DNA of 44,179 nt. Origin: Rhodoferax sp. (GTDB lineage: Bacteria; Pseudomonadota; Gammaproteobacteria; Burkholderiales; Burkholderiaceae_C). Position numbers and translations under genes: made by a program. The notes below the pieces were generated by a model. It made no database searches, was not told the origin of the DNA, and saw only the letters and a list, made by a program, of their open reading frames with translations. Shown here in pieces: positions 1 through 7,398 of this stretch; the stretch's first letter is position 1; each line of letters starts with the position of its first letter. The stretch covers positions 1 through 44,179 of the forward strand of contig NZ_JAQTMS010000043.1 of the NCBI RefSeq assembly GCF_028714215.1, given 5' to 3'.

Positions 1-241
1 CGACCGGGCGCCAGATCCACTTGCCGATCTTCTCGCCATCCTCGGTTTCCACCACCATCGCCTTGAAGGTGATGACCGCCCCCAGCAAGGCCAGCAGGAC
101 GCCCAGCATGAGCGGGAAGTAGCCCGGCCCCATGCGCGCGCCGCTGCCCACCGTGTAGGTGGTGGCGCCCCAGGCGAAGGCACCGCCCACGGCCATGAAC
201 ACGACACCCGAGAAAAAGTCTTTTTGACTTTTGATATTCAT
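1..241 (-). CDS. tctB: Tripartite tricarboxylate transporter TctB-family small membrane subunit (partial)
   Basis: The gene enters from the left edge, so only its first 80 codons are visible. The ATG at 241-239 follows a GAGGAG ribosome-binding site seven bases upstream. The visible protein starts MNIKSQKDFFSGVVFMAVGG, then has the TctB-like stretch GARMGPGYFPLMLGVLLA and a second hydrophobic helix. TctB is the small four-helix membrane subunit of TTT solute uptake systems: it works with the large TctA channel subunit and a periplasmic TctC binding protein. tctA would be expected just beyond the left edge on the same strand; no tctC lies upstream here. The family call rests on the GxxMGPGYFP motif and the helix pattern. 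The substrate cannot be told. Confidence 0.8.
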   Translation of the reverse strand, partial: MNIKSQKDFFSGVVFMAVGGAFAWGATTYTVGSGARMGPGYFPLMLGVLLALLGAVITFKAMVVETEDGEKIGKWIWRPV

Positions 242-684
242 TGGTATGCTCCTCTAGCAATAAAAATTATTTCTTCATCAAAAACTCATGCCACAGCGGC
301 GGATTCGTCTGGTGGGTCCTGACCGGTGTCTGGCTGCATGTTCAAAGGCACTGCATCGGTATTTTTGGCGCAACTCGTTCAGCCTGTTCCTGTTATCGAC
401 AAACACAAAACCTCATAGTGCAGTTTGCAGTGCGTCACGGCTGGGCGGTGGATATTGGATTTGGGAAGCGCACGGAACATGATGCATCCGATGGACTGGT
501 TGATGTACTGGACTGAGAGTCCAGATGCGGGCCCGCAATAGGAGTCAATGCGCTCCACATTGGGCTCCGGACAAGTTGATCCCGAAGGAGGCTGTCATGG
601 CCGTCTTACCGGACTCGGACCTCCTGCAGGCACTGGCGTAGTAAAGCTATGGGGTTGCTCCTTCACATGTCGGGAGTGAATGAT
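242..684. other. 443-bp gap with dyads and a possible short ORF
   Basis: This gap lies between the etfA stop and the tctB start, both on the minus strand. I recognise no protein in any frame. It holds a perfect 7-bp-arm hairpin (CTGGACT-GAG-AGTCCAG, 508-524), directly followed by a perfect 12-bp palindrome (TGCGGGCCCGCA, 526-537). It also holds a short plus-strand ORF behind a strong Shine-Dalgarno sequence. The 50 bases nearest tctB are AT-rich and are the likely site of its promoter, but I cannot point to convincing -35/-10 boxes. Confidence 0.6.
597..641 (+). CDS. Possible 14-aa small ORF
   Basis: The ORF encodes MAVLPDSDLLQALA and ends in the tandem stops TAG TAA. It sits five bases after AAGGAGG (585-591), the best Shine-Dalgarno sequence in this gap. 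The same frame is open upstream to an ATG at 525, so a longer 38-codon version is also possible. I recognise no family. It could be a genuine small protein, a leader, or the tail of a decayed gene. The only support is the ribosome-binding site and the double stop. Confidence 0.2.
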   Translation: MAVLPDSDLLQALA

Positions 685-1617
685 CTACAACGCAGCCACC
701 AGTTCCGGCACCGCGACAAACAGGTCAGCCTCCAGGCCATAGTCGGCCACACTGAAGATCGGCGCTTCCGGGTCCTTGTTGATGGCAACGATGACCTTGG
801 AGTCCTTCATGCCGGCCAGGTGCTGGATGGCGCCGCTGATGCCGGCGGCAATGTAGAGCTGGGGCGCCACGATCTTGCCGGTCTGCCCGACCTGCCAGTC
901 GTTGGGTGCGTAGCCGGCGTCCACCGCGGCCCGGCTGGCGCCGATGGCGGCACCCAGTTTGTCGGCCAGCGGGGTCAGGATTTCGGTGAACTTCTCGGCT
1001 GAACCCAAGGCCCGGCCACCGGCCACGATGATCTTGGCGGCGGTCAGTTCGGGGCGGTCGTTCTTGGCGATTTCACTGCCCAGGAAGGTGGCCTTGTCAC
1101 TGGCCGCCAGCGCCGCCACGCTCTCCACCGCGGCGCTGCCGCCGGTGGCCGGCGCGGCGTCAAAACCGGTGGTACGTACCGTGATGATCTTGATCGCGTC
1201 CGCGCTCTGCACCATGGCAATGGCGTTGCCGGCATAGATCGGGCGCTCGAAGGTGTCGGGGCTGTCGACCTTGGTGATGTCGGAGATCTGGCCGACATCG
1301 AGCTTGGCGGCAACGCGCGGAGCCATGTTCTTGCCGGAAGCGGTGGCCGGGAACAGGATGTGGCTGTAGCCGCTGGCAAGCGCCAGGATCTGGGCCGCCA
1401 TGTTTTCGGCCAGACCGTGGGCCAGGCCGTCGCTGTCGGCGTGCAGCACCTTGGCGACACCGGCAATCTGGGCCGCCGCCGCGGCTGCCGGTGCGGCATT
1501 GGCACCGGCCACCAGCACATGGACGTCGCCGCCGCACTGCAGGGCGGCGGTCACGGTGTTGAAAGTTGCGCCCTTGAGGGACGCGTTGTCGTGTTCGGCT
1601 ATTACGAGGACTGTCAT
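685..1617 (-). CDS. etfA: Electron transfer flavoprotein alpha subunit
   Basis: The product is a 310-aa FAD-binding subunit of the ETF heterodimer, which takes electrons from acyl-CoA dehydrogenases and passes them to ETF:quinone oxidoreductase. The N-terminus [16 protein letters not shown] is typical of the family. The C-terminal FAD-binding signature spans about residues 254-300 ([13 protein letters not shown], then [17 protein letters not shown]). The ATG at 1617 is chosen because AGGAG lies eight bases upstream and the protein then begins at the family's usual position; an open extension of 16 codons upstream has no support. It lies 127 bp downstream of etfB on the same strand, with a palindromic repeat between them, and is probably co-transcribed with it. 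Confidence 0.97.
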   Translation of the reverse strand: MTVLVIAEHDNASLKGATFNTVTAALQCGGDVHVLVAGANAAPAAAAAAQIAGVAKVLHADSDGLAHGLAENMAAQILALASGYSHILFPATASGKNMAPRVAAKLDVGQISDITKVDSPDTFERPIYAGNAIAMVQSADAIKIITVRTTGFDAAPATGGSAAVESVAALAASDKATFLGSEIAKNDRPELTAAKIIVAGGRALGSAEKFTEILTPLADKLGAAIGASRAAVDAGYAPNDWQVGQTGKIVAPQLYIAAGISGAIQHLAGMKDSKVIVAINKDPEAPIFSVADYGLEADLFVAVPELVAAL

Positions 1618-1660
1618 GAATCTGCTCCTGGGAAGTATGTCATTGCGGGCTTCTTGCGTT

Positions 1661-1714
1661 GTCATCCCGGGCTTGACCCGGGATCCATGGATTGCGGGTC
1701 AAGCCCGCAATGAC
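1661..1714. repeat. Dispersed palindromic intergenic repeat, copy A
   Basis: Two adjacent inverted sub-palindromes lie in the etfB-etfA gap: CCCGGGCTTGACCCGGG, then TTGCGGGTCAAGCCCGCAA, bounded by GTCAT and ATGAC. A partial copy (GTCATTGCGGGCTTCTTGCG) precedes it at 1639. The same design recurs at 21272-21339 and 39015-39088. In transcripts it would fold into two hairpins and could influence mRNA stability between etfB and etfA. Confidence 0.85.
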
Positions 1715-1744
1715 AGCGACACCGGCATGCAATGACAACATTGA

Positions 1745-2494
1745 TTAAATTACTTTGGCTTCGTTCTTCAGTTTGGCCACCAGGGTGGCGACGTCGGGCA
1801 CCTTGATGCCGGCGCTGCGCTTGGGTGGCTCGCTGACCTTGAGGGTCTTGATGCGGGGTGTCACGTCGACACCCAGGTCTTCCGGCTTGAAGACGTCAAG
1901 TTGCTTCTTCTTTGCCTTCATGATGTTGGGCAGCGTCACATAGCGCGGCTCGTTCAGGCGCAGATCGGCGGTGATGACGGCCGGCAGGCTGATCAGCAGC
2001 GTCTCCAGGCCGCCATCGACTTCGCGCGTGACCTTGAGTTTGCCGTCCGCGGCTTCGACTTTGCTGGCGAAGGTGGCTTGGGGCAGATCGGCCAGCGCGG
2101 CCAGCATCTGGCCGGTCTGGTTGCAGTCGTCATCGATGGCCTGCTTGCCCAGGATGATGATGCCGGGCTGTTCCTTGTCGACCAGGGCTTTGAGCAGTTT
2201 GGCAACCGCCAGCGGTTGCAGTTCGACCGCAGTTTCAACCAGGATGGCGCGGTCGGCGCCTATCGCCATGGCGGTGCGCAAGGTCTCCGTGCATTGGGTA
2301 ACGCCGCAGGATACCGCGATGACTTCGGTGGCCACGCCTTTTTCGCGCAGGCGCACCGCTTCTTCAATGGCGATCTCGTCAAAAGGGTTCATGCTCATTT
2401 TGACGTTGGCGATATCTACACCCGTGTTGTCCGACTTGACGCGGACCTTCACGTTGTAGTCCACCACGCGCTTGACTGCGACCAGGACTTTCAT
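1745..2494 (-). CDS. etfB: Electron transfer flavoprotein beta subunit
   Basis: The product is the 249-aa AMP-binding partner of EtfA in the ETF heterodimer. It starts [19 protein letters not shown], the standard N-terminus. It contains the beta-subunit hallmark [11 protein letters not shown] (about residues 156-166), followed by [20 protein letters not shown] and an AMP-loop region. The length matches the family. GGAG lies eight bases before the ATG. It is the first gene of an etfB-etfA pair. Upstream, a perfect 16-bp palindrome sits at the presumed transcription start, which suggests repressor control. No acyl-CoA dehydrogenase is adjacent, but a large beta-oxidation cluster lies about 35 kb away in this window. 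Confidence 0.97.
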   Translation of the reverse strand: MKVLVAVKRVVDYNVKVRVKSDNTGVDIANVKMSMNPFDEIAIEEAVRLREKGVATEVIAVSCGVTQCTETLRTAMAIGADRAILVETAVELQPLAVAKLLKALVDKEQPGIIILGKQAIDDDCNQTGQMLAALADLPQATFASKVEAADGKLKVTREVDGGLETLLISLPAVITADLRLNEPRYVTLPNIMKAKKKQLDVFKPEDLGVDVTPRIKTLKVSEPPKRSAGIKVPDVATLVAKLKNEAKVI

Positions 2495-2555
2495 TGCTAC
2501 AACTCCAGATGGTTAAAAGAATTCGGTGATTTGCTTGCTGCTTGCGTCGTCTTGA

Positions 2556-2583
2556 TTGACGTGCACGTCAACTTGCGATTCTA
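2556..2583 (-). promoter_or_regulatory. Putative etfB promoter and operator palindrome
   Basis: TTGACGTGCACGTCAA at 2556-2571 is a perfect 16-bp palindrome centred about 70 bp upstream of the etfB ATG. On the minus strand a -10-like TAGAAT (2583-2578) lies immediately before it, so a transcription start there would fall inside the palindrome. The -35 box (CTGGTT, 17 bp further upstream) is weak. The form of the site resembles operators of MerR- or TetR-type regulators of acyl-CoA and branched-chain catabolism, which commonly control etf genes. Which regulator binds is not known from this window. Confidence 0.55.
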
Positions 2584-2632
2584 TGCGGTGTCGTCCCCCG
2601 AACCAGTCTTGCAGACGACAGCCAAAGCACAA

Positions 2633-2660
2633 ACAAAATAGCACGACCGTGCTTTTTTCA
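2633..2660. terminator. Probable rho-independent terminator after the MscS-type gene
   Basis: The stem AGCACG/CGTGCT with a two-base loop (2640-2653) is flanked by ATTTTGTTT on the minus-strand exit side and by a run of six T on the plus-strand side. It lies about 50 bp beyond the stop of the minus-strand channel gene and upstream of the etfB promoter, so it would separate the two units. The short tight loop makes efficiency uncertain. Confidence 0.6.
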
Positions 2661-2703
2661 AATTATAGCCGCGCCCGATGCGCTTTCGCGAAGCCGATCC
2701 TTT

Positions 2704-3969
2704 TTACACCGCTCGGGTGTGCAGCACCCGCTGCGGGTAGGGAATCTCGATCTGGTGCTGCCGCAACAGGCGCAGGATATCCAGGTTGACCAGGGACTTC
2801 AGATTCAGGCTGCCGTTCTCCGGATCGGCGATCCAGTAACCCACCGTGAACTCCAGCCCATCGGCCCCGAACGAGGACAGGGCCACCGACGGCCCGGGGT
2901 CACGCAGCACGCGATCGTGATTCAGGGTCGCCTCCCTCAACAAACGCATCACCAGTTCCACGTCGGCGTCGTAAGCGACCGAGACCACGGTGAATTGCCA
3001 AACCCGGGCATCGGCCAGCGACAGGTTTTCGACCCGGCTGGTGATCAGCATCTCGTTGGGCACGATGGACTCGCGCCCGGTAAGCGAACGGATCACGGTG
3101 TAGCGGGCGTTGATCTGGGTGATGCATCCCTCGAAACCATCGACCCGCACGTTGTCGCCGATGCGCATGCTGCGCTCGGCCAGAATGACAAAACCGCTGA
3201 CGTAGTTGGCCGCCAGCTTTTGCAGGCCGAAACCGACGCCGACGCCCACCGCGCCACCCAGCACCGACAGCGCCGACAAATTGATGCCGACGGCCGACAG
3301 CGCCACCATCAGGCCGACAAACAGCAACAGCGCGCGGGTGGCATTGCTCAGCGCCTTGCGCAGCGACAACTCGCCGCCGGTGGCCGAGCGCAGCAGCCGC
3401 GCCTCGATGCCCGACGAAATCCACAGCGTGAAGATCAGCACCGCGGCGGCCGTCAGCGCGCCCTCCAGCAGGGTGCGCACCGACAGTGTGCTGCCGCCCA
3501 CCTTCCAGGCAATCTGATCCAGTTCCTCCAGTATCGCCGGCAGCAAGCCGCTGACCCATAACACCATGGCCAGCCACGCGACCCAGGAAATGCTGCGCTC
3601 CAACAGCAGCACCAGGGGCGTTTCCTTGAACGCCACCTGCAACACCTTCACCCCCAGCCGGATCACCACCAGGGAAATCAGCACCGGGATCGCTATTTTG
3701 AAAACCGCCAGCGGCAACCAGCGCAGCAACAAGGCCCGCGCCAGATAGGCCAGGCACAGCAGCAGCAGCGGAAACGCCACGCCGTCGACTATCCGCTTGC
3801 CAAACAAAATGGAGTTTTTGTCGCGCAAACCAGCGGCGCGGCCAATCAACGCGGCCATCGCCCAGGCCACGGCACCACACAAGACCAGCGCCCCCAACTC
3901 CAACAGGGCGCTCGGTCGGGTCAGGGCAGCAATCCAGCCGTCGAGGTCGGTGATGCGCGGATCAAACAT
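2704..3969 (-). CDS. MscS-family mechanosensitive ion channel
   Basis: The product is a 421-aa inner-membrane protein. Several hydrophobic helices fill roughly residues 20-235. They are followed by the MscS pore helix (GGAVGVGVGFGLQKLAANYV, starting near residue 238) and the beta domain containing RIGDNVRVDGFEGCITQIN and ESIVPNEMLITSRVEN. This family opens under membrane tension and releases solutes during osmotic downshock. The chosen ATG (3969) lies inside the last codons of the upstream deacylase gene, giving an 8-bp overlap (ATGTTTGA) that suggests translational coupling. An open N-terminal extension exists upstream but it is read out of frame through the deacylase gene. The protein is longer than E. 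coli MscS (286 aa) because of extra N-terminal helices. Confidence 0.93.
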   Translation of the reverse strand: MFDPRITDLDGWIAALTRPSALLELGALVLCGAVAWAMAALIGRAAGLRDKNSILFGKRIVDGVAFPLLLLCLAYLARALLLRWLPLAVFKIAIPVLISLVVIRLGVKVLQVAFKETPLVLLLERSISWVAWLAMVLWVSGLLPAILEELDQIAWKVGGSTLSVRTLLEGALTAAAVLIFTLWISSGIEARLLRSATGGELSLRKALSNATRALLLFVGLMVALSAVGINLSALSVLGGAVGVGVGFGLQKLAANYVSGFVILAERSMRIGDNVRVDGFEGCITQINARYTVIRSLTGRESIVPNEMLITSRVENLSLADARVWQFTVVSVAYDADVELVMRLLREATLNHDRVLRDPGPSVALSSFGADGLEFTVGYWIADPENGSLNLKSLVNLDILRLLRQHQIEIPYPQRVLHTRAV

Positions 3970-4909
3970 CGGCCAGCACCCGGATATGCGCCTCCACACT
4001 GCGGCCCAGCGCGCTGAAGGAATAACCACCTTCCAGACAGGACACGATGCGTCCCTTGGCGTGGCGCCGGGCCACGTCCTTGATGCGATCGGTGATCCAG
4101 GCGTAGTCCTGCTCGACCAGACCCAGCTGACCCATATCGTCCTCGCGGTGCGCATCGAAGCCGGCACTGATGAAGATCATCTCGGGCGCAAATTCCTCCA
4201 GTCGCGGTATCCAGGCGTTCTCGATCAACTCCCTGATCTCCATGCCCTTGGTGTAAGCCGGCACTGGCACATTGACCAGGTTGCTGGCGCCGGTATGGAC
4301 CCAGTCCATGGGATAAAACGGGTGCTGGAAAAAGCTCACCATGAGGACGCGCGGGTCGCCGGCCATGATGTCTTCCGAGCCGTTGCCGTGGTGCACGTCG
4401 AAGTCGACAATCGCCACCCGCTTCAGGCCATGGCGCTCCAGCGCGTACTTGGCGGCAATCGCCACGTTGTTGAAAAAACAGAAGCCCATGGCTTTTTCGC
4501 GGCAGGCGTGGTGCCCCGGCGGTCGAATGGCACAGAAGGCATTCTCCATCTCGCCCGCCAGCACGGCATCGGTCGCCGCCAGGGCGGCACCGGCGGCGCG
4601 CAGGGCGGCGTCCCAGGTGCTGACGTTGATGGAGGTGTCCGGGTCGACCTGGGCATAACTGGGGCCGCCGGCCTCGATATCCTCTTTCAGGCCGTCGCTC
4701 AGGCCGCGCAGTGCCGCCACGTGCAGACGGCTGTGCGCCAGTTCGATATCGGCCAGGGCGGCCACCGGCGCCTCGCGCCGGTCCAGCGCGACGTCCAGAC
4801 CGGATATCAAAAGACGGTCCTCGATGGCATCCAGCCGCTCCGGGCACTCGGGGTGTCCCGGTCCCATTTCATGTTTCCAGCAATCGCGATGGGTAAAGTA
4901 TCCGGTCAT
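3962..4909 (-). CDS. Histone deacetylase-superfamily (acetoin-utilisation/HDAC-like) amidohydrolase
   Basis: The product is a 315-aa zinc-dependent deacylase of the arginase/deacetylase fold. The signature blocks occur in order: GPGHPECPERL (about 16-26), RPPGHHA, GFCFFNN, then VDFDVHHGNG carrying metal-binding Asp and His, and FISAGFDAH with another metal ligand; EGGYS lies near the end. Bacterial members remove acyl groups from small amines or acetylated lysines; the substrate here is unknown. The ATG at 4909 is preferred over a GTG two codons upstream, although no clear Shine-Dalgarno is present for either. It is divergent from the MoxR gene, with 47 bp between the starts, and its end overlaps the MscS-type gene by 8 bp. 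Confidence 0.93.
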   Translation of the reverse strand: MTGYFTHRDCWKHEMGPGHPECPERLDAIEDRLLISGLDVALDRREAPVAALADIELAHSRLHVAALRGLSDGLKEDIEAGGPSYAQVDPDTSINVSTWDAALRAAGAALAATDAVLAGEMENAFCAIRPPGHHACREKAMGFCFFNNVAIAAKYALERHGLKRVAIVDFDVHHGNGSEDIMAGDPRVLMVSFFQHPFYPMDWVHTGASNLVNVPVPAYTKGMEIRELIENAWIPRLEEFAPEMIFISAGFDAHREDDMGQLGLVEQDYAWITDRIKDVARRHAKGRIVSCLEGGYSFSALGRSVEAHIRVLADV

Positions 4910-4956
4910 AGTCACAGTACGCTTGCGTCGCCCTCATTATTTGGTAAGGTTGCGCC

Positions 4957-5877
4957 ATGAATGCACAACAAAAACTTAAATCACTGGTGGATCAGCTTAA
5001 CACGGTGATTGTCGGAAAACCGGCACAGACGCAGGATTGTGTGGCCTGCCTGCTGGCCGGCGGCCACCTGCTGATCGAGGACGTGCCGGGCGTCGGCAAG
5101 ACCACCCTGGCGCACGCGCTGGCCAGAACCTTTGGCCTGCAATTCTCGCGCGTCCAGTTCACCGCCGACCTGATGCCCAGCGACCTGTCGGGCGTCAGCA
5201 TCTACGAGCGCGCCAAGGAAGCTTTTGTGTTCCACCCGGGGCCTTTGTTCACCCAGGTTCTGCTGGCCGACGAGATCAACCGCGCCAGCCCCAAAACCCA
5301 GAGTGCGCTGCTGGAAGCGATGGAGGAAAAACAGGTCACGGTGGACGGCGAAACGCGCGCCCTGCCGTCGCCCTTCTTTGTCATTGCGACGCAAAACCCG
5401 TTCGATCAGGTCGGCACCTATGCCTTGCCGGAGTCGCAGCTGGACCGCTTTTTGATGCGCATCTCGCTGGGCTACCCGGACCGCGCTGCCGAGCGCGACC
5501 TGCTGGCTGGGCTGGATCGGCGCGACATGGTGAACGCCCTGCCCAGCCTGCTGACGACTGCCGAGCTGAAAGCGCTACAGCAGCAAGTTCTCGCGGTGCA
5601 CGCCGCCCCACCGCTGCTGGACTATGTGCAGGACCTGATCGCCGCGACCCGCTCCGGCCAGTGGTTCCTGATGGGCCTGAGTCCACGCGCCGGCATGGCC
5701 GTGCTGCGCGCCGCCAAGGCACAGGCGCTGCTGTGCGGCCGCGACTACGTGGCCCCCGACGACGTGCAGGCGATCCTGGCACAAACGGTGGCGCACCGCC
5801 TGATTCCGGTCGGCGATGCCGGCCGTGGCGCGGTGGAGCAGGTGCGCGCCATGCTGGACGCGGTGCCGCTGCCGTGA
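4957..5877 (+). CDS. MoxR-family AAA+ ATPase
   Basis: The product is a 306-aa AAA+ ATPase. The Walker A motif GVGKTT is at residues 45-50, Walker B VLLADEINRA at 101-110, and the sensor region IATQNPFDQVGTYALPESQLDRF follows, with a lid domain after it. MoxR proteins act as chaperone-like ATPases, usually with DUF58 and VWA partners, and often affect cell-envelope integrity or enzyme maturation. The start follows AAGG eight bases upstream. Its stop overlaps the next gene as GTGA, so the DUF58 gene is translationally coupled. The arrangement MoxR, DUF58, DUF3488/transglutaminase is a classic conserved cluster. Confidence 0.96.
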   Translation: MNAQQKLKSLVDQLNTVIVGKPAQTQDCVACLLAGGHLLIEDVPGVGKTTLAHALARTFGLQFSRVQFTADLMPSDLSGVSIYERAKEAFVFHPGPLFTQVLLADEINRASPKTQSALLEAMEEKQVTVDGETRALPSPFFVIATQNPFDQVGTYALPESQLDRFLMRISLGYPDRAAERDLLAGLDRRDMVNALPSLLTTAELKALQQQVLAVHAAPPLLDYVQDLIAATRSGQWFLMGLSPRAGMAVLRAAKAQALLCGRDYVAPDDVQAILAQTVAHRLIPVGDAGRGAVEQVRAMLDAVPLP

Positions 5878-6806
5878 AATGGTTCCAAAATTGGTTGGAA
5901 GCCCGGCTGTCGCTGCGCGACAGCATCACCCTGACGCAGCGCAACGTCTATATCCTGCCGACCGGCCCCGGCTTCATGCTGGCGGCCACCCTGCTGCTGC
6001 TGCTGCTGACGTCGATCAACTACCAGCTCAACCTGGGCTATCTGCTGACCTTCCTGCTGGCCGGCTGCGCCCTCGTCGGCATGCACGTGGGACACGCCAC
6101 GCTGCGCGGCCTGACGATGAATCTGCTGGCACCGGAGCCCCAATTTGCCGGCGCCAGCGCCACCATCAGCATCTATATCCAGAACCCGCGACGTGGCATC
6201 CGCCACGGCATCGGCCTGGCCGTGCTGGGCTCCGGCCACTGGCTCTGGACCGATCTGCCGGCACTGGGCAGTTGCACCGTGCACATCGCTTTCCAACCGA
6301 CGCGCCGCGGCCTGCACCGCGTGCCCACGCTGACGGCGGAGACGCGCTTTCCGCTGGGCACGTTCCGGGTCTGGACGGTGTGGCGTCCGGCGGCCCAGGT
6401 GCTGGTCTATCCGGCACCCGAGCCCTTTCCTCCGGCACTGCCGCCGGGTCAGCCACGCGCTGAAGGTGCCGCCAGAGCACACCTGTCCGCCAGTGGCGAA
6501 TACGACGGCGTACGCGCTTATCGCCGCGGCGATCCGCTGAAACTGATTGTCTGGAAGAAAGCCGCCAAGGCAGACGAACTGGTGAGCCGTGACGCACAAC
6601 AACTGCAGCACCTGGAGCTGTGGCTGGAGCGGCACCACTGCGGCACCTCCGACCCCGAGCAACAACTGTCCCGCCTGTGCGCCTGGGTGCTGCTGGTCGA
6701 GCAGCAGGGGCTCGATTACGGCCTGCGTCTGGGCGCGCTGGAAATCAAACCCGGCAGCGGCGAGGTGCACAAAAAGCGTTGTCTGGAGGCGCTGGCTTTA
6801 TGTTGA
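5874..6806 (+). CDS. DUF58 domain-containing protein
   Basis: The product is a 310-aa protein beginning at a GTG that overlaps the moxR-type stop by four bases (GTGA); an open frame upstream runs through the MoxR gene and is not real. Two transmembrane helices (about residues 30-70) are followed by a beta-rich region and then the DUF58 core GEYDGVRAYRRGDPLKLIVW from residue 208. DUF58 proteins pair with MoxR ATPases; their biochemical role is not established. It ends just before a large inverted-repeat insertion that separates it from its usual downstream partner, the transglutaminase gene. Its last residues (LEALALC) show no obvious truncation. Confidence 0.93.
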   Translation: MKWFQNWLEARLSLRDSITLTQRNVYILPTGPGFMLAATLLLLLLTSINYQLNLGYLLTFLLAGCALVGMHVGHATLRGLTMNLLAPEPQFAGASATISIYIQNPRRGIRHGIGLAVLGSGHWLWTDLPALGSCTVHIAFQPTRRGLHRVPTLTAETRFPLGTFRVWTVWRPAAQVLVYPAPEPFPPALPPGQPRAEGAARAHLSASGEYDGVRAYRRGDPLKLIVWKKAAKADELVSRDAQQLQHLELWLERHHCGTSDPEQQLSRLCAWVLLVEQQGLDYGLRLGALEIKPGSGEVHKKRCLEALALC

Positions 6807-6821
6807 ATTTGATACTCCCGA

Positions 6822-7390
6822 GTCTTGCGCCGACAGGCGCGGTTGGTGTCGGGAGGTGCGCCCGACTGCGCACTTACTTTTCTTGCTTCGCCAAGAAAAG
6901 TAAGCAAAAGAAGGCGAGCCGGATTCGTCGGCCCTGCGGGCACGCTGCGTTGCTCAGCTTCAGCGGGGTGCGCGCAAACTCGGCTGCGCCTCAAACATGC
7001 GTGCCCCTGATCCGCCGAAGCTTGCGCTACTCGCCTCCTCATAACGGCAATGGAAACCAAATACAGAACACCACAAGTACGCGCCATGGCGCGTACTTGT
7101 TCGGTTGTTGGCTGTTTTGGCTTCCTCGCCATTATGAGGAGGCGAGTAGCGCAGACCTGAGCGGATCAGGGCTGGCGTTGTTTGAGCGAAGCGAGTTTAG
7201 CCAGACCCCGCTCAGGTCGAGCAACACAGCTTACCGGCGCAGCCGGGCGACGAATCCGGCTCGCCTTCTCTTTGCTTACTTTCTCTTGGCGAAGCAAGAG
7301 AAAGTGAGTCGCCCGCCGGGGCGAGACCCGGCCTGCCGCGCGCTGTCGGGCGCACACCCCGATATACAACGCCTGCCGGCAAGAACGAAC
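6822..7390. repeat. Large inverted repeat pair with central palindrome
   Basis: The 592-bp gap between DUF58 and tgpA holds no gene. A left arm (about 6822-7050) and a right arm (about 7130-7390) are imperfect inverted copies of one element. Matching blocks include GACGAATCCGGCTCGCCTTC and TATGAGGAGGCGAGTAGCGC, plus the small hairpin CTTTTCTTGCTTCGCCAAGA (left) with its near-complement in the right arm. The spacer carries a 28-bp perfect palindrome (7073-7100). I recognise the arm sequence as a type of non-coding repeat common between genes in Comamonadaceae. Small open frames inside it are by-products of GC-rich DNA. Confidence 0.85.
7073..7100. repeat. 28-bp perfect palindrome
   Basis: ACAAGTACGCGCCA is followed directly by its exact reverse complement, with no spacer. 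It lies at the centre of the inverted repeat pair. It could extrude a cruciform or bind a dimeric protein; nothing in the window shows which. Confidence 0.9.
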
Positions 7391-7398
7391 CCCATGTC

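Noticed and set aside
290..320. Sigma-54-like site (TGGCATG on the minus strand) upstream of tctB
   Set aside because: The -24 element fits, but no GC lies at the required spacing for the -12 element.
3970..4167. 66-codon N-terminal extension of the MscS-type protein
   Set aside because: It would be read inside the deacylase gene in another frame and is Arg/Trp/Ser-rich; the ATG at 3969 gives a normal start.
5037..5873. Long open frame running through the MoxR gene into DUF58
   Set aside because: It is a GC-rich shadow of the MoxR frame with Arg/Gly/Pro-rich nonsense; the DUF58 protein begins cleanly at the GTG overlapping the MoxR stop.
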